From: Paguma larvata
Taxonomy: Eukaryota; Chordata; Mammalia; Carnivora; Viverridae
Direction: 5' to 3'
Length of the DNA: 64,000 nucleotides
Assembly: GCA_030068075.1 (NCBI GenBank)
Contig: CM057823.1
Coordinates: 15,038,485 to 15,102,484, forward strand
The translations under genes and the position numbers were made by a program. Below the pieces are notes generated by a model. That model was given only the letters and a program-made list of their open reading frames with translations, was not told the DNA's origin and ran no database searches. This document shows positions 36,407-49,560 of the stretch, piece after piece. Each line of letters opens with the position of its first letter. Position 1 is the stretch's first letter.

Positions 36407-37607
36407 ACTACACTTGACGGCTTTAAAATATTTTTTAACATGGCTTTAAGAATCGGGGGTGAGGAGAAGGACATGTTCCTACGGAGTATTTTCATGGTAG
36501 CTAATAGACTTTCTCTAAACCTTCCTGGTAATAGGCAAGGGATCCCAGTGACTGTGAAGACTAATTCAGGGCCTGGCGGTGTTGAACACAAAGAACAATC
36601 GATAAATTCTTGACTGTAAGGTCATGTGTACGAAATAAGGCAGTTCTGAAGCCAAATCAATAGTGCATTGTATATTTCCTGCAGCAGATATCGAGATTTA
36701 GATCTGGCGGAGTGGGAGCAAGAATGTCATCAGGAAATACCAGTTCAGACAAATCTGGGTTACCACCTGCAGGGAAAGAGCCGGATTGATTGTGGTCTGC
36801 CTCACTTTGTGGCGAAAATGTCAGGTCGGAGTGAATATTCATGTAGTCCTTGGGAAAGGGGGAGGGGGGAGAGACCCACGAGGTACACCACTCTATCTGA
36901 TAACGGCACTGTTTTCTCCAAGGCAAGTCATTTTTTTCTCGGGCTTGGTTTTCCTGTCCCTGATTCGTTGGTTATGGTGTCTTTAGAGAGGCGACAAAAG
37001 ATTTCATAGAAAGCCTAAGGGCAGATTCTGTAGAAGAAGCGTGATGTTAACACGTTTCTGAGGACTGCACTAGAAGTCTGGTTACATTGATATAAAGTTT
37101 TCCTTTAATTCCAAGGAACAACCTAGACCCTTTGAAGCTATGTCAGGAGAGTACCAGGCAGAAGGAAATCCCACGTCATTAATCCCAATTTGCGATGCAC
37201 TTGTCCTGTGATCTTGTGCAAACTCTCCCGTCTCGGTAGATCTCCGGATGTTGACTTGTGTGATAATGTTCGATTTTTTCTCTGTAGCGATGTTAGACGC
37301 TGTGTGATAGGTGACATGAATGTTTCGGTAGACGGGGTCAAGAATTTGATGGCGGTTCCTCCCAAATCATGATTTTGGCATTTCGCTCAAATTTCATAGA
37401 CTCCCTCCTCCTAACTACACTGGAGAAATCTCCCGTTCGTGTGCGTCGGGTTTCAAAAGGGTCCCTGTTCTCTCTTCCCAGAATCATTTTTTCTACACTT
37501 GCTGGCATTATCAGGCTTCGGGGCCATATAGTATGTTCAGGATCCAGCGGCCTGGTTTTTTGAATAGAAACCAAATTAAGTGCTTTCGTCGTTCTTACAT
37601 TTTCCAG

Positions 37608-37765
37608 GCATCTTTTAAAGATGAACAAGAGCAGCTCTGACTTGGAAAAAGCGAGCCAGGGCTCCGCGGAGAGCCTCAGCCCTCCCTGCAGGGGCGTTCA
37701 CGTCAGCTTCACCACGGGTTCCACGGACAGCCTGGCCTCGGACTCCAGGACCTGCAGCGATGGAG
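37608..37765 (+). CDS. PRAG1: PRAG1 coding exon 4 (residues 725-778)
   Basis: A small exon (158 bases), with acceptor TTTTCCAG before 37608 and donor GTAACA at 37766. It completes Arg725 and then reads HLLKMNKSSSDLEKASQGSA, SLSPPCRGVHVSFTTGSTDS and LASDSRTCSDG, ending one base into the Gly778 codon. The segment is Ser-rich and strongly conserved in the family, consistent with a phosphorylated linker. Because its length is not a multiple of three and its ends differ in phase, skipping it would shift the frame. Confidence 0.95.
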
Positions 37766-38442
37766 GTAACAGACTTGCCCTTGATGGGGAGGCCCAGATT
37801 CTCCCAAGCCTGGAAGGCCAGCCCTTGGCCTGCTGCTAGGATTTGGCATGGCTGAGCTAGACCTGTCGTCTCCGTCTCCCGCCTTCCCCACCAGGTAGAC
37901 CCCGCCAAGGGGCAGCTGGCATTAAATCTCTCTTGAATCCAGGACAAGGTGCCTCGTCCCGTGCTGCCCTTTCTCCTTCCACCCATTGCGCCCATGTGGA
38001 ATGAGGTGGGGGGGCCTCAGGGTGAAACATACTCAAAGACTCCTGATGCCTTGGGTGACGAGACATTTATACATAGGCCTGTTCTCCGTTTCTGTCCTCG
38101 GGATTGGTTCTCGGGGGATCAGGTACATGCCAACCATGAGTTCTCATCCTCCATATTTCTCTCTCTCTGTCCCTCTTTCTCTCCCCTCCCCCAGCTCGTT
38201 TGCCCCTTCACGTGCACGATTGCACACACACATGCACACACTTACTTGGACACAGCAGGTGCTTACGTAAATGTTTGTTGTGTTAAAACACGGAGACTTC
38301 ATTAGTCTACCGTCCATCCCACCCTCTGGATAAAGCTCTAAGGCGTAGTCGTGTGGGTATGTCCCGATCGGGCGTATTCCTGAGGAGGAGGTCTGTGTTT
38401 CTGTAGTTGGGACAGGTAATAGCAAAACTTCTTGCTGTTTCA

Positions 38443-38443
<1 letters not shown>

Positions 38444-38487
<44 letters not shown>
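38444..38487. repeat. TG microsatellite
   Basis: About 21 TG dinucleotides lie in intron 4, following TTTCAACAGAG. Confidence 0.92.
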
Positions 38488-38490
<3 letters not shown>

Positions 38491-39179
38491 CATGCGGGCG
38501 TGTGTGTCCTCTGCTGCATTTCTCTTAAACTCCCTTTAGCGTGTGACGTTTCAATGTGTGCTAACACTATGACCTTTCTTGCTCCTGTGGAAACAGTTCT
38601 TCCCAGTAGGCAGTTTTGGAGTCGAGGTTTCCGTCATGAATTCATGATCACCAACAATTTTCCATCTGAGAGGCGAGTACTGCTAACACTGAAGCATGTG
38701 TTATAAGTCAGCCTGTGGTGTGTTCTTGTGGGAAGCTTCTGATAGCTCAGACTTAAAAACAGGAAATCTCTTCGTCTCGATCAGGTTGGACGTAGCAAAA
38801 GAGGTCTTTCTTTTTCTGCAGATTTTCCTGGGCTTCCATCTTTTCCCTTTTCCCATCTGATTGTGCCAGAATTCTACCAGGTGGATTATACCACAGTGGG
38901 CTGGGCGGGGCCCGTGAACCGCTGGACCCTGTGCCCTGACGTGCTCTCTGGGGGACCGTGGGTGATTCTGAGGGAGCAGTGTGCAGTGGAGCCCCCCACT
39001 GGCCACCAGCCATCTCGTGTTGATGTGAACTCTATCGAAGTACCTGGGTCCTTGGCTTCTCAGAACCAGCAAATCATGACGCTTGCTCTCAGGACTCCAA
39101 ATCAGGTCTAGCTTAGGGAGACAAGACTAAAACACATGAGACATAGGTGGCTTGTCAAAGCTAGGGGATTGGGCTTCCC

Positions 39180-39520
39180 AGAACAGGAAGGCTTCTCAAG
39201 GCTTCCAGACGAGAGAGGAGTCAATGAGGGCTGAGGAAGGGTTCAGGGAAGGCGCTTGGAGAAGATGGCACCTGAGCTCATGTCTCAAGTGTGATTGGAA
39301 CTAATGAGGGAGAGGGAGGATAGGGCTTTGCAGGTTGAGGAAATGATAAAGGAGCAGTGAAGGCACAAGGTTAGTAGTGCACGCGGGGACAAGGTTGGGG
39401 CCACCTGACACGCCTCAGCGGAAGCAGACCAGGGGTAAACGGGACCGGAGGTTGGTGGGAAGGTGGCGGCTGGACTGTACAAAGCCCTCAACGCCAGTGT
39501 CTGGAAGCGGGAAATATGGC
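39180..39520 (+). mobile_element. L2-like body fragment
   Basis: The series AGGAAGGCTTCTCAAGGCTTC, GATGGCACCTGAGCTCATGTC, GGAGCAGTGAAGGCACAAGG and GGACTGTACAAAGCCCTC resembles the central-to-3' part of L2. It is diverged, and I have no alignment. Confidence 0.5.
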
Positions 39521-40824
39521 GCCATTGGGGATTAGGAATACAGTGACGACACCTAACTCGGGCATTTTCTGGTCAAAATGAATATGTTTTCATGGTCCTT
39601 CTTTTATCATGAGCCAGTTATGCAATGGAAATGCACTTCACAATGTGGATTCCTAGATCAACAAGAAGTCCATACCTTGTTACCCGACTCTGGGTCCTTA
39701 GAGTGAACCGTTTCTCTCTGCTGCTCCTGCTGATGGCTCTGTACCCAGGACCACGCTGCGGCACCGGCAAGAGGCCAGCGCATGCTCTCTTCTCTCAGTC
39801 TTCTTTCTCTCTATCTTCTCTCTGTCTGTCTGTCTCTCTTTCTTTCTCCCTCCTCCCTTTGTAACATCTATTCAACATTAATAGACGGTTCAGAACCACT
39901 GGTCATGGAATGTGAGAAGCCCTCAGTCCGCTTCTCATCGATAACCAAGGCGGCTCGCTGTAGGTCTGTTCCCGGACAGTCATCTTCCAGTCCCATGAAT
40001 TCTTCCTCGCTTTTACCTCATAACAATCATGTTGAAGTATGTACCCATCATGCCTTTTGTGACTATTTGGTGCCTAGTATTGCAGCTGAGAGAGTGGATA
40101 TGAATAAGAGAGGTAGAGTTCATTCAGGCCGAAGTTCCTGGAGACCAGAATGTGGTGTCTACGTCTCTAATATTACGTATGAAGTCAGAAGGTATCATTA
40201 GACTCTGGCTTGTCAGTAAGAATTGGCTAATGGAAAAGATGCATTTCGCAGGCTACTTATGCCTGCAGGCAAGTGAGTTGAGGACAAAGTCATTCCAGAG
40301 TGTGTCCTCACAGTGTATGTCCACTTCTCAGAAGCTTATCAGAGTTAGTGGTTAAAGTTAGTTTTCTACTATTGGGCTTCGTAGCAAAAAAAAAAAAAAA
40401 TTAGTTTTATAAGAAAAGCAAACATAGTTGACATCTATAACTTTGTTGCATTTCGGAAACCAGTTTGTCTAAATTGTACGTTTTTATATCAAGATTAATT
40501 TCACCTCTTTATACTTCTATGGCATCTCATACTCCTCGAAGCGCACCTGTCATCCCATTTGTCCGTGTGGGCAATTCAGCTGAACAGTGAGTCAACTCAG
40601 TGGCAGGAAGAATCCATCTAAGCAGTTGTTTGGTTTATGCTCGGTTTGGGAGAGACGAATTGCATGTGTCAGGCCAGACCCGCGGATGCTGCCAAGAGGT
40701 CGTCTGTAGTGGCTGGATGGGAGGCAAAGCGCTGCTGAAGGCTCGTCACGAACGGTCATCAGAAAAAAAAGAAAGAAAGAAATGGTCATCGGAAGACTCT
40801 CAGGCTTGAAATGCTTTCTTTTAA

Positions 40825-41026
40825 TTTTTTTTTAATGTTTATTTAGTTTTAAGAGAGACGGACAGCACAAATGGGAATGGGGCAGGGAGACACAGAATCC
40901 GAAGCAGGCTCCAGGCTCTGAGCTGTCAGCATAGAGCCCGACGCAGGGCTCAAACCCATACACCTGCGAGATTATGACTTGAGCCGAAGTTGGACGTCCA
41001 ACCGACTGAGCCACCTGGGCGCCCCT
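40825..41026 (-). mobile_element. Carnivore tRNA-Lys SINE
   Basis: A full-length minus-orientation copy with tail TTTTTTTTAATGTTTATTTAG, body GCATAGAGCCCGACGCAGGG and head complement GAGCCACCTGGGCGCCCC. Target duplications AAATGCTT(T/C)CTTTTAA lie at 40809-40824 and 41027-41042, with one mismatch. Confidence 0.93.
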
Positions 41027-42339
41027 AAATGCTTCCTTTTAAATAGGCAAACCTACAGTCACATTAAGATCGTTTTTCTTTTTGATTTAGGATAACATTA
41101 AAACTCGGTTCCACAGTGTAACAGACATCACAGAGGCCGGGTCCCGACAGGACGGGAGATTAGAGAGCCCTCTCTTGGATTGAAACCGTTGGCACAAGCA
41201 ATAGATAAGAGGTCTCACCACGCAGCGAGTATAGGTATAAATTCACATGAAAGTAGGTGCCAGGTCAGCGTTGGTATTTTTATAACTAGCAAACCAGAGA
41301 CACAACCAAGTCAGTGAAACAGAGGAAAGCCTTGGGTTATGAGTAACTTGTTCTGTGAGTGTTCTGCAAGGTGAACAAACATTTCTAAAAAATTTTAACT
41401 TAATAGACAAGTGATGTCTTGCCATACAAAATAGTACGCGACACCGAATGTCCCCTGATCACCTCTGAGCCAATGGTTCTTGAAATTCTCTTGCTATGCA
41501 TACAAGTGCTTTGGATTGTAAGCATGTTTCTTTGAACAAATGATGCTCACAAACCAAGCTTTTACTATCATCTTGACAGTAGTCAGCTCGTTTTTCTTAG
41601 TAATAATGCAAGAGGATTTCTTAAATATATACATTAATTCAGTCCTTGATTCGATAGATCTTGGTCAAATCGAAGGCTCGTGCTGCTGGGTACCGCCTCA
41701 GATGTTGAACATACAGCAGTCACCAAACATGCCCAGTTCTTTCTTTCGCATTCCAATGGGGAGAGATGGACAATGAGGAAGATAAAGGGCTACAGTAGCC
41801 GGCGTGTCAGATGGCAGGAAGTGCTGTGGGGAAAAATCAAGCCGGGGAAGTGGGCGGGGAGAGGTGGGCGGATCTGTCAAGAGGAGAGACAGTAGGTCCA
41901 CAAAGATCAGACATCAGTCAGAAGGAGTGACGGCCTGACCTTCACTGAGCATCTGCTCCCCTGCTCAGGCTATTACCTGAGTCTCTGTAGGAAGAAAAAA
42001 GCGGTCCTGAAAAGACATCGAAAACTCCCCAGCTGAAAATGGTGCGTTCTGGCTATCAAACGGGCTGCTAGAACACTCGACCCTAGATTGGTGGGTTCGG
42101 CCTCATACATTTCATTTGGTGTTTTGCCCTAACACGGTCAGGCCCTCCTCATCCACCACCCGCCCCGGAGACAGACTGAGTCGTGGGTTCCGTTCTGAGA
42201 AATTTATCAGTGAAGGACGAAGAAGCTATCCCATTGGAAAAGATACTCAGTCTTTAAAATTGTCTGTGGCCTGAGCCTGTGCAATATCACAGAAGTGAAG
42301 CTTTATCTTAGTTTAAACTATTTCGTTTCAACGGAATTA

Positions 42340-42553
42340 AAAAAAATTTTTTTGTGTATTTATTTATTTTGAGAGAGAGTGAGAGAGTGAGTAGAGGAGG
42401 GGCTGAGAGAGAAGGAGAGGGAGAATCCCAAGCAGGCTCTGCGCTGTCAGCACAGAGCCAGACATGGGGCTTGATCCCACAAGTCACGAGATCACGACCT
42501 GAGCCAAAATTAAGAGTCAGATGCTTAACTGCCTGAGCCACCTAAGTGCCCCA
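42340..42553 (-). mobile_element. Carnivore tRNA-Lys SINE, diverged
   Basis: A minus-orientation copy with GTATTTATTTATTTTGAGAG, CACAGAGCCAGACATGGGGC and head complement TGAGCCACCTAAGTGCCCC. Several substitutions in the head suggest an older copy. Confidence 0.88.
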
Positions 42554-42988
42554 CACTGAATTTTAAAATCTGTTATTACTTCACTAAAGTCAGTATGTGT
42601 CTATGATAAAAATTCCCATGCTGGGGAAAGATACAACAGGAAAAGTCAAAGTCATCGGACACCTCCTATCCCAGCTCCTACCGTTGACATGTTTTGAGCA
42701 TATTTTTCTCTGTCTGCTCGGAAATTTTTATCCATATTTAAAATATCATAAACCTCAATTTGACACATTGATAAACTTAATATATTGGAAGTCTTCCCCA
42801 TCAGAACCTCTAAATTTATCTCATTTTTTTTTTAAATGCTGCATATTTTGGCATTGTGCGAATTGGTTAAACCCCTCTCCTAACAATGCCTGTTTCGGTG
42901 ATTTTCATGACCAGTCTCCAGTAAGATCCTGTGACGTACTTTGAGATAATTTGGTGAACATATCTGTAAGATAAATTCTTAGAAGAAG

Positions 42989-43205
42989 AAGGGTTATCTG
43001 GGTGGCTCAGTTGGTTCAGGGTCCGACTCTTTATTTCAGTGCAGGTTATGATCTCCGGGGTCACAGGATCGAGCCTCGCATTGGATTCGGCGCTGAGGGT
43101 GGAGCCTCCTTGGGATTCTCTCTCTCCCCATCTCTCTGCCCCTCCCCCACTTATACGTGCATGCACACAGGCACTCTCTCTCACACACACACAGAATAAA
43201 TAAAT
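42989..43205 (+). mobile_element. Carnivore tRNA-Lys SINE, diverged
   Basis: A sense-orientation copy: head GGGTTATCTGGGTGGCTCAG, body GCATTGGATTCGGCGCTGAG, a CT-rich block, a CA-rich stretch and tail GAATAAATAAAT. Confidence 0.88.
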
Positions 43206-43670
43206 CAGCTTTTAAAAGAATAAGTGGAATCGATAAGTCCAAACATATATGCATTTTAAATAGATGGTCCCAAAGTATCCCACAAAATGTCAATGTATGC
43301 TGGCATCAACGGCATGCGAAAGCTCTTCGAACTTTTAATTTTACTGTCAATTCGGAAGACAACCCCGGACGATTGTGTTCTCACAGGAGACCGAAAGGCG
43401 GGCTTCCGGGGCCACGCTTGGGCTGTGGGCACGGAATGTCTTCCAGGAGCCTGTTTTCCAGACCGAGACAGTGCTTCTCCTCTTCTGCATGGAAATCGCA
43501 TACACGTCTTGATTCTTGTTTCTCGGGATGATTCAGTGTTCTGGAGAGACTCCTCACAGACGCCACCTTTTCCTTCCAGTTGTGAAACGTTCAGAATCTG
43601 CTTCCCTTTTCGGGCCGCGTTTACCTTCTTGAGAAAGCCAGGGTTCCTTCTGAAGGAATACTTTGCAGCC

Positions 43671-43695
43671 TTTTTTTTTTTTTTTTTTTTTTTTT
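43671..43695. repeat. T25 homopolymer
   Basis: A perfect run of 25 T lies in intron 4, not attached to a recognisable SINE or L1 body. The length may be imprecise in a sequenced assembly. Confidence 0.85.
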
Positions 43696-45070
43696 AAACA
43701 TTTAGAGTTGAGCCTTTCTGATTGTGTGACCAAACAAGAGTTTGCACAGTTTTCTATGGAGGAAACAGCTACATGCGAGGCTAGAACATCCCCTCCGCCA
43801 CGCCCCTCGTGTCTCCTGGGGTGAGAAGAGGGGGTTTGGCAGAAACCCGCAAGGGTGCCTCTTCCTGCACACCAGCGGCAAAGTGTGCACCTTTGAACAA
43901 GGCCACGGGGTATAGGAGAGGTTTTTTTCCATCTGCTTTGTTCCCCATGCCTTGCATTTAGTAGGTGCTCAGAAAATATTGGCTGACCGAATGGATAGAT
44001 CTAGACAGCCATTTCCAGCCATATAATCTATAGTCTCATTTAAAAAAAGCGATCCATCGTACACTCCATGTTTTTCAAACAAAAGAAAATTCAATTTGCT
44101 TTACCTTACCCGAAGCGGGAGAATAGCCAGATGCAAAAGCTAAGAATCTGGAGCTCGGTCGGGTACTCCGCTCGCCGTGACTCTGCCCTTGGCCTCCACG
44201 TCTGCTCTGGCCAGCTGCCGTCGGAAGGCAGAGCCGTGCTCTAAGGGAGCCAGACAGGCTCATTCACACGGCTCAGAACTGGACCGACCACTTCCTCCAT
44301 AAGCTTACCTCTCATTTTGGCCGTGGAGACCAGTGAAAGTGCCTATTAAAAGCCAGCAAGAAGAGAAGACTCTATAATAAAGAAAACGTCACCGTGCTAC
44401 ATTTGAACTTCTGGCCTGCGTTTCCGCCTGGGCTCTCAGCTGTTTGTCCCGACCATTGCAATCCTGGTCTCTTCTTCGCTTTCTAAATATAATGGCACCA
44501 AACTAGTGTACTTCCTCCTCCGTCTTTTTAAGACCCCGCCCAGCGCAGCACACGTGATGTGTAGATTTCTCACCAGAAAACACTTTCTCTTCTCTGAAAC
44601 ACGCACTGAAGAGAGGCAGAGGCGTTCTGCTCTCTGATGGGCTCCTGGCTTCATATGCAGAATTGACCATTGGAGGAAAAACTTAGGAACTGGGGTTTGG
44701 AGCTCTCTGGCCCAATTAGCGTGAAAAGTCATTTAAAAACCTACCGATAATGTAACTACAATGGAGGCCAACTTGCCAGAAAAGTATTTTCCATTCTCAC
44801 CCTTTTTTACCCTCTTCATTGCAAGCCAGAATTGGGAAACAGAGTGATCTAACACCGGCATCAAACCAGGATATATTTGAATTCTTCTCGCGGCTGTTGA
44901 ATCCCAGCCCTGAGAGTTTGGGCTGTTGGCCAAAGTTTTTTAGCATTTTCTTTAGGCACATGTTTCTGAACCCGTGGTTTGCCTGTGGATTTTGCAGCTA
45001 TTTTAGGTGTCAAGGCATATTTATTCCCCCTTCTTTCTGGCTCTTCTAAATGCAGAGTGTGGCGGCTGCT

Positions 45071-45380
45071 ACAAATACGGTTGACCCTGGGAAAAACATG
45101 GGTTGGGTCACCAACCCCCTCCCCACAGTCACCAATCCACGGCTCTCCTAACTACTATTAGACACGTGACTGCAGCCTGACAACACCGGCTGATTTTGTA
45201 CGCTGCATGTATTATATGCTGCGTTCTTACAACAAGGTAGGCTAGGGAAAAGAAAATCCTAAGGAAGAGAAAATACATTTCCAGCACTGTATTTAACAAA
45301 CCAAACCCAAAAACCAAACCCAAAAACTACCTGTAAGTGGACCCATGCATTATGAACCTGCGTTCAAGGGTCAAGTGTAG
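45071..45380. mobile_element. Tigger/mariner-type non-autonomous DNA transposon relic
   Basis: Left end GGTTGACCCTGGGAAAAACATG and the complement of the right end (CACTTGACCCTTGAACGCAGG) form imperfect terminal inverted repeats. Internal blocks such as GTGGACCCATGCATTATGAAC and ATTTCCAGCACTGTATTTAAC fit a known mammalian Tigger-derived element. There is no coding content. Confidence 0.65.
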
Positions 45381-46734
45381 TGAGACTCTAGCTGCTGTGT
45401 TGCCTCCAGCCGTGTGTCGGAGGAGGCGCCCCATGTGAGAGTAAAGAAAATGGCAGAATCGAGTGGGGCTTTAGGGGTGCCCTCTGGCCCCATAGAAGGT
45501 AGGCACCGCTTGTCTCACGGTGGAGAAATCAGTTTCATTGACAAGGCCCACATGTTGACATCTCTTTCAGAGTAGCCCTAAGAATATTCCAGGCTGAGCT
45601 GTTATGCGGTCCTGAGGCTATCAGAGTGAAATATGGTCTTCTCGCCAGCTGTGGTTCCAAATCGGGAGAAACATTTTAAGAAACTAAGTTAAGAAGGACG
45701 CCTCAGGTCAGAAGGAGGTGTGCCTGTTACAGAGCTAAGCTTTTTTTTTGTTTTAACCTCGGAATCACAATATGTGTACGTAATGCCCAATTATATGGGT
45801 AAAGTGTACATTTGAGGTGGCCTCACTCCCCCGGATGAGGTTTGGGTAACTATAGCCCTTCCCTGCTGGGGACGGTGGGGGGTGGGGGTGGGCAGCACTA
45901 GGCGGTGCCGTCGTCTAATTAGTACGGGCTTTGTGCAGTGATTGTTGGGTGACCAACACACAGCAGCTAAGAAATAGAGAAAAAGGAACCACGCTCCACC
46001 TAATACCCAGAACTCCTTGCCAGATTTACCGACAGATCAGATCAAAGCCGCCAACTAACACAGGTCCCACAAGAAAGCAAGAGAACGCTGATTGGATAAA
46101 GGAGAAAATCACTTCCTTCCAACTACCTGAACACACAAGTTATTTTTGGCGTGAAAGCAGAATCTCCTGATGCCCTTTGGTAATCTAGGGAATAAGAAGT
46201 GTTACAGATTTCTTTTTTACTATTCCTGCTGCCCTTACAGATTGGAAAGTTGAGCAGGGGCAGCCGAGGGAGCTAGAGCGAGAGAAGCAGGAGAGCCATC
46301 TACCCAGAGGCATTTTGTTTGAGGGGCAGCTTGGAGACGAAATGCATGCTGGAGAGGTTGAAACTAGAGAGAGTAGCCGAAATCATAGACTATTCATGCC
46401 GGAAGGGACCTTCGCCGTGATACGATCTGGTCAGTTGTTAAATGAGGAAACTCAGTCCGGTGAGGACAGCAGCTAGTTAGAGGTTCATCCTGCTGTCCTC
46501 ACAGGTCACAGGTAGAGGCAGAAAAGGACATGTTGGAGGCGGCACCGAGGGCCACACAGGGAAGGCAAGGAAGGCAAACCAGTAAGAATGGGGAGGTAAG
46601 CACAAGGCTTAAAGAGGCGACTAGCCAAGAAACCGATTTGTCAGAAACCGCCCAGGGACTGGGGACCAGAAGGAGTCCTCAGAGTAGGCAGGCTGTCGCT
46701 GTCACTGGAGGCACTGATTAAAACATTGACCAGA

Positions 46735-46955
46735 ATGACGCCTGGGTGGCTCAGGCAGCTGGGCGCCCAACTCTTGGTTTTGGTTCTGGTCATGATCTCA
46801 CGGTGTATGAGTCTGAGCCCCGCATAGGGCTCTGTACTGACAGTGAGGAGCCTTCTTGAGATTCTCTCTCCCTTTCTGTCTGTCTGCCCCTCCCCTGCAC
46901 ATGCTCTCTCTCTCACGCACAATAAACGAATAAACAAACTTAAAAAAAAAAAAAG
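46735..46955 (+). mobile_element. Carnivore tRNA-Lys SINE
   Basis: A sense-orientation copy: GACGCCTGGGTGGCTCAGGC, body GCATAGGGCTCTGTACTGAC, a CT-rich block and tail AATAAACGAATAAACAAAC with an A run. Possible target repeats are ACATTGACCAGA before it and GCATTGACGAGA after it. Confidence 0.9.
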
Positions 46956-48583
46956 GCAGCATTGACGAGAGACTCGATCACACTTCCCTGCCTCGCCTCG
47001 TCCTCCACTTTCTGCGTGTTGATAACAAATGGAGAATCAGTTTGATGGGAGCAGGCTTCTGCCGTCCAGAAGGCAGAAAGGTCAGGAAATGGACCTGTTT
47101 CCACTCGGTCACCCTCTTGCTCATCCCCTGGGTACTTGGTGGCTGAGGCTTAGTGTCCTTCAAGAGCCCCATATATAAGCGGTCTTGCTCCTCTGCCTTC
47201 CAGCCCAGCAGCGAGTGAGTGGTGCTCCCCTTCTGTCTCAGCTTCTGCTAGAGGGAGGATGGAGAGGAAGCGACTCTGAAGCCCTAGTCTTCATCTGCCC
47301 CCACTGCTGCCTGCACCCTCAGGAGCAGAAAAGCCTCCTGGGGAGAGGGGTGGGGAACCCATAGACCCCAGGGTTCCAGAACCTTCTTCGATCAGAGTCT
47401 CCCTCCCGTCCTCCGGCTGCCTGGCTCTCGCCGACCCCCATTCAGACTGCGAGGGGAACATACACGGGTGTGTAAGGTTGCCTGGCCTGACCGTGCCGCC
47501 GCTGCTGGGTTTATAATCAACCTGGCCTGGAAGGGTGTAAACCCCTCATTCAGCCTTGCTGGCAGGTGCCCCGCCCATCATTAGCAACACAGGGGTGTGA
47601 TGGAAAACTTAACTGCCGTCATGGTAAACCACTGGGAAGCAAGAGGGCTTGCCTCCTGCAGATCTGAGAGTGTGAGCAGCATTGTGCTTTCTCCCGGTCC
47701 GATGAGAGCCATGGCAGAGCCAGGGAAGGTGTCAACGTGGGGCCCGATGGCCTTGCCGTGCTGCACAGGCTTCTCTCTGCAAGAGCCTGTTGCTTCCCAG
47801 CTCCTGAATTCAATTCGTTGCATGCATTAACTTTGTCGCACTGTGAGCTCTGCATTTGGGGGTGTACTCGACAGGAAGCCCCTGCAGTCACTCACGGACA
47901 CTGCTCCGGTCAGTGAGGCTGGGGCCCGGATGTCCCTGGGCAAGGTGAGCCCTGATGATGTGGTCATTCAACTTGCTGGCCAGAGGGAGCCTCCTCCCTA
48001 CGGAGTAGCCCAAGTAAGGAGACCCCGTGTTGATCTGAGGGGCTTGGTGCCACGGCTTGTTCCTTGGGGGTCCATTCTGTCTGCGCTTTGGTTGGAGAAA
48101 ACAGAGCAACTCCCTGTGGGCATAGAAAATCGTTAACTATTCAGGAGCAGCGCTGGATGGATCGTGTGCATGGACAGAAAAGTAACAATTGGCTTCCGTG
48201 GGAGCCTTTCGCTATTTGCCTGGGGCCTGTGTGTTTGTTGTAACGCTGGGCTGCTGCTGCTGCCGAGGTGGAGAGGTACAGAGGGACACTGCAGTCCTGC
48301 CCTTAAGATGACATAGCTCGATGAACTCAGCGAGGGGCGGGTGTCGTTAGTGCCTAAGCCCTTGAATGTCAGCCCCGTATTTCCCTCACCTTTTAACCTT
48401 TGGGATTCTAGGATGCCTTTTAGGATCTGGGAAGCCAGTTAATGCTCCTGTTATCTCCCTAAAAGCTTTTCTCAAAATAGTGGGGACATCCTCCCGCCGG
48501 TTCTTAGAATGAAAGAAATGAGTTCTCTTTCAGTTTGCCCTTTTCTGTCCCCAGCGGCCATGCCTTTTTCCCTGCATATTTTT

Positions 48584-48801
48584 TTAAAAATTTGTTTAAT
48601 GTTCATTTATTTTTGAGAGAGAGACAGAGAGACAGAACGTGAGTGGGGAGGGGCAGAGAGAGAGGGAGACAGAATCCGAAACAGGCACCAGGCTCTGAGC
48701 TGTCAGCACAGAGTCCAACGTGGGGCTCAGAATCACGATCTGGGGGATCGTGACCTGAGTGAAGTCGGTCGCCCCAACCGACTGAGCCCCCCAGGCGCCC
48801 C
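48584..48801 (-). mobile_element. Carnivore tRNA-Lys SINE with perfect target duplication
   Basis: A minus-orientation full-length copy flanked by perfect 15-base repeats TCCCTGCATATTTTT at 48569-48583 and 48802-48816. The head complement is GAGCCCCCCAGGCGCCCC. Confidence 0.94.
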
Positions 48802-49199
48802 TCCCTGCATATTTTTACCTGAACTCTTGTTTCATTGGTCTGAAACCTCCACTTCATAGATTGATACGAAGAGTGAAGTGCAGTCATGGCCCTGTCTAGA
48901 CTGGTAATCCTGCTCAGCGTCTGTGACGTTTCTGAACGTCCCCATGCTCTGTGTGTGGGGGGGTGCTGAGGCCACCCCCCTCCCTCACCCCATCAGTTTC
49001 AGCATTCACGTGCCCCACTCTGGAATCCAGGAAAGACTCGCTTTCCCTTTAAGATCTGTTTCTTCATTTATAAAATCACATACCTTCCCCCCAAGGCACC
49101 AGGGTGTTTGTCAAAATTCGTAGAAACACACACTAAAAGGGGGGATTTTGACTGTAGGTACATTGTACCCTCTATACACCTGTCTTTTAAAAACTCCAT

Positions 49200-49560
49200 T
49201 CAAAGCACGTGTTCAAGTTCGTTGCTGCCGTTGCAGGCATGGTCTGCAGAATACTGGAAACGACCGGAGTGTCCATTAAGAGGGGACTGGTTACATAAAT
49301 CCTGTACGTGCGTATGATGGTAGATGCTGAGATCGCTGTTGAAAAGAATTAGATCTGCACATCTCCTTCGTGTAAATGCGTGCATGTGCATTTGTTTCGG
49401 TCGTTTGGCACGTCTCCAGAAGGATCCCTGGAAGTTGCCAGCTGTGGCTTCCTCTGATGAGGGGGACTGGGCGCTAAGGGACAGGGTAGGAGGCGGACTT
49501 CAGTTGGCGCCGTATACCTTTTTTGCATTTTGCATCATGTTCATTGTACATATGTTGTCT
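49200..49560 (+). mobile_element. Old L1 fragment
   Basis: Plus-strand phrases (GAATACTGGAAACGACCGGAG, CATTAAGAGGGGACTGGTTAC, ATAAATCCTGTACGTGCG) match the end of L1 ORF2 and the following UTR. The fragment ends about 90 bases upstream of PRAG1 exon 5. Confidence 0.65.

Larger units (their letters stand above)
19425..37607 (+). other. PRAG1: PRAG1 intron 3
   Basis: The longest intron (18,183 bases), with donor GTGAGT at 19425 and acceptor TTTTCCAG at 37600-37607. I see no young SINE until 36.2 kb. It holds MIR, L2 and L1 fossils, TG tracts at 30175-30250 and 35670-35714, and unique stretches that could be regulatory (for example 33470-33590). No additional exon with coding potential is recognisable. 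Confidence 0.88.
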
